Shown in pieces: positions 1 through 5,778 of a DNA stretch of 5,778 bases. Every line of letters begins with the position of its first letter. The first letter of the stretch is position 1. Location: NCBI GenBank assembly GCA_049578505.1, contig JBAUMC010000080.1:1-5778 (forward strand), read 5' to 3'. Position numbers and translations under genes: made by a program. Below the pieces are notes generated by a model. The model searched no databases. It was not told where the DNA came from and saw only the letters and a program-made list of their open reading frames with translations. Source of the DNA: JAGVPT01 sp049578505. GTDB taxonomy: Bacteria; Bacteroidota; Ignavibacteria; UBA10030; UBA8401.

Positions 1-2
1 AT

Positions 3-1460
3 CGACCCGAGCAGTTGAACTTGGATGGACAAGGTGTTTCGCGCGGGCTCTTTGCACCGTCGATACGATATCACAACGGATTATTCTATGTAACATGTAC
101 TCTGGTCGACATCGGCGGAAATTTCGTTGCGACGGCAAAGAATCCGGCAGGTCCTTGGTCAAACCCTGTCTGGCTGCCGGAGATTAACGGGATAGACCCA
201 TCGCTGTTTTTCGACGATGATGGAAAAGCGTACATCATATACAACAGCAACCCGCCTGATAATAAACCGCTCTATGATGGACACCGGACGATAAGGATTC
301 ATGAGTTTGATCCCGATAGCCTCAAAGTAAAAGGAGAGGAACGGATACTCATCAACGGCGGAACCGACATCAACAAAAAGCCGGTGTGGATCGAGGGACC
401 GCACATTTTTAAAAAAGATAGCACGTATTACATGATCGATGCCGAAGGCGGAACCTCGGATCAGCATTCTGAAGTTGTTTTCAAGAGTTCAGGCGTTTAC
501 GGGCCGTACGTTTCGTACAATAACAATCCGATCCTCACTCAGCGCCAACTTGATCCCAGGAGGAAGTTTGCAATTACATCGACGGGGCACGCAGATTTTG
601 TGCAAACCGAATCGGGTGACTGGTGGGCAGTATTCCTCGGCTGCCGGCCGTACGAGGATGAATACTACAATACGGGGAGAGAGACTTTCCTGGCACCGGT
701 GAGCTGGAAAGATGGATGGCCTACGATCAGCCCGGGACATGAAGAAGTTCAGTATCGTTACCCTTATCCAATTCAGCCGCCAATGGATTCGGTTGACATT
801 CCAACGAGCGGAAATTTTCGAACCAGGGACGATTTTGATTCTCCCGACCTGAACCTCAATTGGGTTTTTCTCAGGACGCCTCACGAAAAGTGGTTTGACC
901 TAACTCAAAAAAAAGGGTACCTCACTATTAAGCTGAGACCTGAAACGTGCGCCGGCAACATGAATCCGAGTTTCCTCGGCCGACGTCAGCAACACCTTCG
1001 CTGCTCTGCTACTACCGCTTTACTCTTTACCCCGAAAGCTGAAAATGAGAAAGCAGGATTGCTGGTTTTTCAGAATGAAAAACATTTTTACTTTATATGT
1101 AAATCTTCCGAACAAGGCCAGCCGGTGATACAGCTTTACCGATCGGATAGCAGCGGGAAGTCCTCGATCGGAATGGAATTGATTGCTTCATCTTCAATCG
1201 GGAAAGATGAGGAAGCAATGGAAGTGTTGCTCAAGGTCGAGGCGAAAGAAGAGATCTACTCTTTCTCATACGGTTACGCACCCGACCGGTGGATTATGCT
1301 CAAAGATAGCGTCGATGCGAGGTTTCTCAGCACGAGGGTTGCCGGTGGGTTCGTTGGCTGCATGTATGCAATGTATGCAACTTCTCAGATGAAAGAGAGC
1401 AACGCTATTGCTGCTTACAACTGGTTTGAATATTCAGGTGATGACAAAGTTTACAAATAA
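3..1460 (+). CDS. Glycoside hydrolase family 43 (beta-xylosidase / alpha-L-arabinofuranosidase type), 5'-truncated by the window edge
   Basis: The frame is open from the first complete codon (base 3), reading RPEQLNLDG before the TTG at 15. That TTG is internal, so the true start lies outside the window. Counting from the TTG, the five-bladed propeller core is visible. It contains the conserved Asp of GIDPSLFFDDDG (D61, 195-197, the pKa-modulating residue in GH43), the general-acid Glu of WIEGPH (E127, 393-395), the His of STGHADF (H192) and the Arg of NTGRET (R222). The catalytic base Asp, normally near the N-terminus, lies in the missing part. From about residue 272 (DDFDSP) to the end is a C-terminal beta-sandwich of the beta-xylosidase concanavalin-like type, with the family signature NPSFLGRRQQH. 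Family members usually run about 520-560 residues, so some 50-70 are probably missing. The enzyme should release xylose or arabinose from xylo-oligosaccharides by inversion. Subfamily (GH43_12-like) and exact substrate are inferred, and localisation cannot be judged without the N-terminus. Confidence 0.93.
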   Translation, partial: RPEQLNLDGQGVSRGLFAPSIRYHNGLFYVTCTLVDIGGNFVATAKNPAGPWSNPVWLPEINGIDPSLFFDDDGKAYIIYNSNPPDNKPLYDGHRTIRIHEFDPDSLKVKGEERILINGGTDINKKPVWIEGPHIFKKDSTYYMIDAEGGTSDQHSEVVFKSSGVYGPYVSYNNNPILTQRQLDPRRKFAITSTGHADFVQTESGDWWAVFLGCRPYEDEYYNTGRETFLAPVSWKDGWPTISPGHEEVQYRYPYPIQPPMDSVDIPTSGNFRTRDDFDSPDLNLNWVFLRTPHEKWFDLTQKKGYLTIKLRPETCAGNMNPSFLGRRQQHLRCSATTALLFTPKAENEKAGLLVFQNEKHFYFICKSSEQGQPVIQLYRSDSSGKSSIGMELIASSSIGKDEEAMEVLLKVEAKEEIYSFSYGYAPDRWIMLKDSVDARFLSTRVAGGFVGCMYAMYATSQMKESNAIAAYNWFEYSGDDKVYK

Positions 1461-1486
1461 GCTAGTTTCGGAGGATTCATTGTCAC

Positions 1487-1518
1487 ATCCCACTCGCACT
1501 GCTTAGTGCGGGATTTTT
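1487..1518 (+). terminator. Probable intrinsic terminator of the GH43 transcript
   Basis: Starting 26 bases after the GH43 stop codon, ATCCC and GCACT pair with AGTGC and GGGAT around a GCTT loop (1501-1504). A four-base bulge (ACTC, 1492-1495) interrupts the 5' arm. The 3' arm runs straight into five T residues (1514-1518). Ten base pairs, six of them G-C, plus a T-run fit a Rho-independent terminator. It would separate GH43 transcription from the regulator downstream, although read-through is possible. Confidence 0.7.
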
Positions 1519-1824
1519 CATAACAAGACAAATTTGATTATGCGGGAAAAAATTGTATTTTTGGTGGCATCATTGAAATTTACGGCGTCGAATAATTCGG
1601 GCCATTGCTGCTGTGAGCGAAATCCCCCTTGTTCTACGGTTAAGATGTCGTCATTTATGCCACAACCCTTTCTTTTGAACTTAATACGCATTCTCTTAAC
1701 TCCTACAAAAACATTGCTGGAAAGTTTTTTCACAACTGTCAGTCGCTCAATACCTGAAGCCTCAGTAATAGTTAGGATTTCAAACTAACGGGGCGCTTCC
1801 TAAAGGGAAGTACCGAAAACTTAT
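1519..1824. other. Intergenic stretch upstream of the LacI-type regulator; no convincing gene
   Basis: Together with the terminator just before it, this fills the 364-base gap between GH43 and the regulator. A plus-strand frame (1534-1788) and a minus-strand frame (open from 1784 down to the stop at 1518-1520) overlap almost completely. I recognise neither product and neither has a good ribosome binding site. The minus-strand product is basic and reads plausibly like protein (for example RMRIKFKRKGCG), so a gene remnant cannot be excluded. A small palindrome CGAATAATTCG lies at 1589-1599, and CTTCC-N5-GGAAG lies at 1796-1810 just before the regulator. No clear sigma-70 or Bacteroidetes-type (TTTG / TAnnTTTG) promoter was found. 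The regulator's promoter should nevertheless be here if the upstream terminator works. Confidence 0.5.
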
Positions 1825-2886
1825 ATGAAAAGAATAACAATAGAAGATGTCGCTAAACGAACCGGGGTCTCGAAGGGAACAGTTTCTGCCGTCATCAATG
1901 CAAAAAGTACGGTCAAACCGGTCACGAGAGATCATATCCTTGCAGTAATGAAGGAGCTCAACTTTCGTCCCAAGGGAGTTGCAAGAAATTTAAAAAATGG
2001 CAATCAGGATAAAAGCATCGGGGTTATCATCAAAGATTTGAATTATCCGTTCTATACATCGATCGCGGCGGGAGTAAAGGATTACGCGAACAGTAAAGGT
2101 TATTCCGTCATCGTCACGAGTTCCGATGACGATCATGAGAGCGAGAAAAAATTCTCGCATCTCTTTTCAGCAAAGGATATCAAGGGGACGATCATCGCTC
2201 CAATTATTGCCGGCTCTGCGGAAATAGAGCATCTGTTCAAACTGAAGATGATCAATTATCCCTTTGTGCTGCTGGAGGATGTCCGCGGAATTCAGGCGAA
2301 TGTTGTGGCAATCGATAATTTGAAGGCGATCAAAAAGGCAGTGAAGTACCTCATCGACAGCGGCCACACGCGCATCGTGCATTTTGCCGGGTCGCCCCTC
2401 TCGTCGCACACCCACGAGCGCATTGAGGGATTCCGAGACGCATTTAGTGAGAGCACTCTGGTGTTCGACAAGGAGATGATCGTTTCAATCGGCTCCCATT
2501 ATGATGAGAGCTTCGGGAAAACCCTTGAGTATTTCAAGAACAGAAAGCCCGAGGATTATCCGACCGCAATAGTTTGCTTTAACGACCTTCAGGCCCTTGC
2601 AGTGATGACGGCCCTCAAGCAGTTGAAGATCCGAGTTCCAGAAGACATTTCAATTATCGGAAACGACGATATTTATTACGCCCAGACTTATCCTGTACCG
2701 CTCACGACAATTCGGGCGCCTCAGCATGAGATCGGACAGCGAGCTGCCGAAATACTGATCAGGAATATCGAATCTCCGACACTGTTACCCAACGAACACA
2801 TCATCCTGGAAACGGAGTTCATCGTCAGAGAGTCGACGAAAGTTTTGAAGAAGTGCCCGGAGAGTGACAACGGTGGGAAAGAATAG
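1825..2886 (+). CDS. LacI/GalR-family transcriptional regulator
   Basis: A full-length 353-residue LacI-family protein, probably a sugar-responsive repressor binding DNA as a dimer. Residues 4-25 form the helix-turn-helix (TIEDVAKRTGVSKGTVSAVIN). The hinge follows at about 48-57 (RPKGVARNLK), with the Leu at position 56 that in LacI/PurR inserts into the operator minor groove. Residues 63-340 are the periplasmic-binding-protein-like sensor. Family landmarks include GVIIKDLNYPFY (66-77), VAIDN (161-165), HERIEGF (197-203), CFNDLQA (251-257), IIGNDD (277-282) and the C-terminal FIVREST. The ATG at 1825 is the only possible start, because the frame is closed by TAA at 1801-1803. The only Shine-Dalgarno-like run (GGGAAG, 1805-1810) is 14 bases from the ATG, so initiation is probably weak or SD-independent. 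Lying between two xylan-type glycosidases, it likely responds to a pentose or xylo-oligosaccharide. Effector and operator are inferred, not visible. Confidence 0.95.
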   Translation: MKRITIEDVAKRTGVSKGTVSAVINAKSTVKPVTRDHILAVMKELNFRPKGVARNLKNGNQDKSIGVIIKDLNYPFYTSIAAGVKDYANSKGYSVIVTSSDDDHESEKKFSHLFSAKDIKGTIIAPIIAGSAEIEHLFKLKMINYPFVLLEDVRGIQANVVAIDNLKAIKKAVKYLIDSGHTRIVHFAGSPLSSHTHERIEGFRDAFSESTLVFDKEMIVSIGSHYDESFGKTLEYFKNRKPEDYPTAIVCFNDLQALAVMTALKQLKIRVPEDISIIGNDDIYYAQTYPVPLTTIRAPQHEIGQRAAEILIRNIESPTLLPNEHIILETEFIVRESTKVLKKCPESDNGGKE

Positions 2887-2942
2887 AAGTAGAAGTACGT
2901 TTTCCCTCGCGAAGGTTTTTCGACCGTTCATGCCTTCACAAA

Positions 2943-2976
2943 AATTTTGGAACGGATGGAAATCCGTTCCAAAATT
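2943..2976 (-). terminator. Perfect 15-bp inverted repeat, probable terminator of the convergent GH3 gene
   Basis: The left arm AATTTTGGAACGGAT (2943-2957) and right arm ATCCGTTCCAAAATT (2962-2976) are exact reverse complements around a GGAA loop on the plus strand. On the minus strand the stem is followed by a T-run (complement of the A-tract 2940-2944), as expected for an intrinsic terminator about 90 bases after the GH3 stop. On the plus strand the stem ends AATTCTAAAAG with no real T-run, so for the regulator's transcript (stop 56 bases upstream) it would be a weaker terminator or a 3' stabilising hairpin. Its place between two convergent genes supports a shared end-of-transcript role. 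Confidence 0.78.
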
Positions 2977-3067
2977 CTAAAAGGTGCCATTACCGAATAG
3001 AACATCCCGCCTGATGTTCGAGATATGTGCTTAAAGAACTTCTTTCTTCACGCAACGCCCCACCGAT

Positions 3068-5728
3068 TTATTCAATCACGACAGGGTTTCCGACGACTCT
3101 CATTTTTTGGACGACAACCCCGGTCGTCGGAGAGCTTGTGCCGGGTTGAATTCCGCCGACTGCAATCTGAAAATCACCGGCATCAACTTCGCGCTTTGCA
3201 TCCGCGTTGATGATGGCCAGTTGTTTCGGTTTCAGAATGAACTCCACAGTGCGCTTCTCACCGGTCTCAAGATGTACGCGCTTAAAACCCTGAAGTGAAT
3301 GAATCGGGACGGTGACCGTAGCGGAAATGTTCTTGACGTAGAGCTCGACAACCTCGTCGCCCGGGAGCGATCCAATATTCTGAACTTCGACGGAGACTTT
3401 GAGCGAGTCTCCGGTCTGAATCTCGGGAGGAATGAGGAGGTCGCTGTAGCTGAACTTGGTGTAACTCAATCCATACCCGAACGGGAACAACGGCTCCCCT
3501 TCAAAATAGCGGTACGTGCGCCCCTTCATGTTGTAATCCTCGAAGGGGGGGAGCTGGTCAACAGATTTATAGAACGTAACAGGCAGTCTCCCGGCGGGAT
3601 TATAATCTCCAAACAGTACATCGGCTAATGCCGTTCCTCCTTCCTCTCCGGGGTACCAGAGCTGAACCACGGCGGGGAGATTATCTTTTTCCCAATTGAC
3701 GGACAAGGCGCTGCCGCTCAAGAGCACCAAGACGACAGGCGTTCCCGTTCCATGGAGTTCCTTCAATAAGTTCTCTTGGACGGAAGGGAGATCGAGGCTC
3801 GTTCTATCGCCCCCCTTAAACCCCTCATAATCGACGTGCATTTCTTCTCCCTCAAGCTGAGGAGTAATTCCTCCCACAAAAACGACAAGATCGGAATGCT
3901 TTGCAAGTTCTAAGGCTCTTCTGGCATGATCGCTATTCAACAACTTCCATTGCACTGAAAGCTGGGGCCAACGCACGTTTCGGCAAGCTTCAAACGTAAA
4001 TCGGTATGGCTTCCCCTTTTCCAGATGGATATAATTTTCCCTTGTCGAAAAATCATGATTTGTCCAGTCTTCGACGATGGCATTTCCTTCTATGAACATG
4101 CGATATCCACCGTCGCTTTTAACCTTGAAATCGAACTCCCCCGTCGCGGGCGCCGTAATGGTGCCGCTCCATCGAATTGAGTAAATGTCCGACGAGCCGG
4201 CGAAGGATGGAAATTGCGAGCCGCGGAACCAATTTGGACTTGTCAGTTGGTCGATTCTCTTGTAGAAAGGCTCGCCCGACAGCTCTTTGTTCTTGAAGAA
4301 TTCGACTTGCAGACCGGGATTCCCGTCGATGCTCATCATATCCGAAGTAAGATTGTTGATGACACCTTCCGGATCGATGACATCGCAACCGACTTCATAG
4401 TCAACCTCTGCGCTGTCGCCAACTCTGTTTTTTATCCCTTGGAGCGGCGTCACATATTTCGAAGGAGTTCCGTTGTAGTTGCCGAGAAGCGTGAGATAAG
4501 AGTCGGCGTTCGGCCCGATTACCGCTATGTGTTTTGTGGTTTTTTTGATCGGGAGAATATTTTCCGAGTTTTTCAAAAGCACGATGGATTCGTGCGCAGC
4601 GCGAAGAGAAAGTGCCCGGTGTTCCTGCGAGTCGTTTTCTTCGATCGGAATCCTAGCGTACTTTACAATCTCCGGGGGATCGAACATTCCGAGCCGGAAA
4701 CGGGCAGTGAAAAGCCGTTTCACCGCTATGGTAATCTCCTCTTCCGTGATCAGGCCCTCCTTCACTGCATCGAGCAGAGAAGAGGTGTACACATTCCCGC
4801 ATTCAAGGTCCGTTCCCGACTTTACGGCAATCGCCGCTGCTTCGGCCGGTGTTTTAACAACTTTGTGTGAGATGTAAATATCGTTGATTGCTCCACAGTC
4901 CGATACTACATAGCCTTTGAACCCCCACTTCTCCCGAAGAATTTTTCGCAAGAGTTCCGGCGAACCGCAGCAGGCGTCCCCCATAAAGCGGTTGTAGGCA
5001 CACATTATCGAAAATGCACCCCCTTCAGTAATGCATGCTTCGAAGGCCGGCAGGTACGTATCATACAAATCATGATTGTCGATGATCGCATTAAACATGT
5101 GCCTCTCCGGCTCGGGTCCGCTGTGGACGGCGTAGTGTTTCGGTGTCGAGATGACTTTGAAGTACCGGGGATCATCTCCTTGCAACCCTTTGACAAAGGC
5201 AACGCCCATCCGCGCCGTCAGGTAAGGATCTTCGCCGTACGTTTCCTGCCCGCGTCCCCAGCGCGGATCGCGGAAGATGTTGATGTTGGGACTCCAGAAC
5301 GTCAGCCCTTTAAAAATATCCCGCTCTCCTTTTCGGAGGAAGTCATTGTTCTTGGCCCGTGCCTCGGTCGAGATCGCATCGGCGACCTTCCCCATCATGT
5401 CGGTATTCCAGCTTGCTGCAAGGCCGATGGCCTGTGGAAAAACAGTAGCGGTCCCGGCTCTTGCGACTCCGTGCAGGCACTCGTTCCACCAATCATATTC
5501 AGGAATCTGTAGACGCGGAATGGCTTTTGCGCTGTTCACCATCTGCGAGACCTTCTCTTCCAGCGTCATCCTGGAAACAAGATCATCGACACGCTTCTCG
5601 ACGGGTTGAGAATAATCCAAATAGAGAGGTTTGTTGCCCCCCTCCTGTGCAAAAAGAGAAGAATAGCATAGGAGCCCCGCAAGAAGCAGACTCTTCGCCG
5701 ACATCAGTAAATAAGAGGACCACCGCAT
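3068..5728 (-). CDS. Secreted glycoside hydrolase family 3 enzyme with inserted PA14 domain, beta-xylosidase-like
   Basis: Start taken at the ATG (5726-5728), five codons inside the longest frame, because GGAGG precedes it. This gives 886 residues. Residues 1-27 look like a Sec signal peptide (hydrophobic LLLAGLL, likely cleavage after SLFA). The GH3 N-terminal barrel spans about 44-355: WWNECLHGVAR (80-90), the pattern of GH3 beta-xylosidases; NIFRDPRWGRGQETYGEDP (150-168); KH (197-198); and GYVVSDCG with nucleophile D277. The second GH3 domain starts near 380 and is interrupted at about 470-597 by a PA14 module (SDGGYRMFIEGNAIVEDW). It resumes with LEGEEM (625-630), which probably holds the acid/base Glu, and GGDRTSLDLP. 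A fibronectin-III-like domain closes the protein (about 775-858). Retaining hydrolysis of terminal beta-xylosyl or related residues, in the periplasm or outside, is expected. Beta-glucosidase or arabinofuranosidase activity remains possible. No frameshift or missing key residue is seen. Confidence 0.95.
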   Translation of the reverse strand: MRWSSYLLMSAKSLLLAGLLCYSSLFAQEGGNKPLYLDYSQPVEKRVDDLVSRMTLEEKVSQMVNSAKAIPRLQIPEYDWWNECLHGVARAGTATVFPQAIGLAASWNTDMMGKVADAISTEARAKNNDFLRKGERDIFKGLTFWSPNINIFRDPRWGRGQETYGEDPYLTARMGVAFVKGLQGDDPRYFKVISTPKHYAVHSGPEPERHMFNAIIDNHDLYDTYLPAFEACITEGGAFSIMCAYNRFMGDACCGSPELLRKILREKWGFKGYVVSDCGAINDIYISHKVVKTPAEAAAIAVKSGTDLECGNVYTSSLLDAVKEGLITEEEITIAVKRLFTARFRLGMFDPPEIVKYARIPIEENDSQEHRALSLRAAHESIVLLKNSENILPIKKTTKHIAVIGPNADSYLTLLGNYNGTPSKYVTPLQGIKNRVGDSAEVDYEVGCDVIDPEGVINNLTSDMMSIDGNPGLQVEFFKNKELSGEPFYKRIDQLTSPNWFRGSQFPSFAGSSDIYSIRWSGTITAPATGEFDFKVKSDGGYRMFIEGNAIVEDWTNHDFSTRENYIHLEKGKPYRFTFEACRNVRWPQLSVQWKLLNSDHARRALELAKHSDLVVFVGGITPQLEGEEMHVDYEGFKGGDRTSLDLPSVQENLLKELHGTGTPVVLVLLSGSALSVNWEKDNLPAVVQLWYPGEEGGTALADVLFGDYNPAGRLPVTFYKSVDQLPPFEDYNMKGRTYRYFEGEPLFPFGYGLSYTKFSYSDLLIPPEIQTGDSLKVSVEVQNIGSLPGDEVVELYVKNISATVTVPIHSLQGFKRVHLETGEKRTVEFILKPKQLAIINADAKREVDAGDFQIAVGGIQPGTSSPTTGVVVQKMRVVGNPVVIE

Positions 5729-5732
5729 GTTG

Positions 5733-5737
5733 CCTCC
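5733..5737 (-). promoter_or_regulatory. Ribosome binding site that decides the GH3 start
   Basis: On the minus strand GGAGG sits four bases before the ATG at 5726-5728. The alternative TTG at 5741-5743 would place this Shine-Dalgarno sequence inside the coding region and add MFGGN ahead of the signal peptide's MRW. The ATG is therefore preferred. The use of a strong SD also hints that the host is not a typical Bacteroidia member. Confidence 0.8.
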
Positions 5738-5778
5738 GAACAATTGTGCATGAAAAAGGTCGCCTGTAAAATAATGAA

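Noticed and set aside
1362..1379. Tandem 9-base repeat ATGTATGCA x2 inside GH43 (peptide MYAMYA)
   Set aside because: It is in frame and lies in the last beta-sandwich strands, where related enzymes also have a small-residue/aromatic pattern. Two copies do not make a meaningful repeat.
1480..1506. Mini open frame TTG-to-TAG (8 codons) preceded by GGAGG at 1470-1474, after the GH43 stop
   Set aside because: It has a good Shine-Dalgarno spacing, but it overlaps the terminator hairpin, is only eight codons long and uses TTG. With no gene directly downstream for it to act as a leader peptide, it is most likely chance.
2905..2920. CCTCGCGAAGG followed by TTTTT, a possible terminator just after the regulator
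   Set aside because: The stem can form only about three base pairs before a mismatch, too weak to call as a terminator.
4214..4870. Long plus-strand open frame (218 codons) antisense to the GH3 gene
   Set aside because: It lies wholly inside a well-supported GH3 coding region, has no recognisable domain, and is a composition-driven shadow of that gene.
5740..5747. ACAATTGT palindrome just upstream of the GH3 start
   Set aside because: An 8-base AT-rich palindrome is expected by chance at this length, and only 50 bases of upstream sequence are available to judge it.
5744..5778. Possible GH3 promoter elements in the last bases of the window
   Set aside because: The minus strand has AT-rich TATTTTAC-like sequence, but no paired -35/-10 or TTTG/TAnnTTTG arrangement fits in the 35 bases present.

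Overview
This 5.8-kb window looks like part of a plant-polysaccharide (probably xylan or arabinoxylan) utilisation locus from a Gram-negative bacterium. It holds three real genes: the 3' part of a family GH43 glycosidase, a LacI-family transcriptional regulator, and a complete secreted family GH3 glycosidase with an embedded PA14 domain. The protein styles suggest the Bacteroidota/Ignavibacteriota side of the FCB group. The GH3 gene has a clear GGAGG ribosome binding site, which Bacteroidia proper seldom use, so an Ignavibacteria-like or other FCB lineage fits better. This taxonomic guess is weak.

Layout: bases 1-1460 (+) encode most of a GH43 beta-xylosidase/arabinofuranosidase-like enzyme, cut by the left edge so that its N-terminus and catalytic base are missing. 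A bulged hairpin with a T-run at 1487-1518 probably ends its transcript. Bases 1461-1824 form a 364-bp gap with no convincing gene, containing a small palindrome and two overlapping open frames of unknown meaning. The LacI-type regulator follows at 1825-2886 (+). A 181-bp gap separates it from the convergent GH3 gene and carries a perfect 15-bp inverted repeat (2943-2976), best read as the GH3 terminator. The GH3 gene fills 3068-5728 (-), and only 50 bp of its upstream region lie inside the window.

How the parts may work together (inference): GH43 and GH3 enzymes of these types remove xylose or arabinose from the ends of xylo-oligosaccharides and side chains. The LacI-type protein between them is a natural candidate for a local sugar-responsive repressor of one or both. 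Nothing here points to a mobile element, CRISPR array, RNA gene or a new kind of system. The most useful second looks are the inverted repeat, the unexplained gap upstream of the regulator, the regulator's DNA-contacting residues and the GH3 domain architecture.
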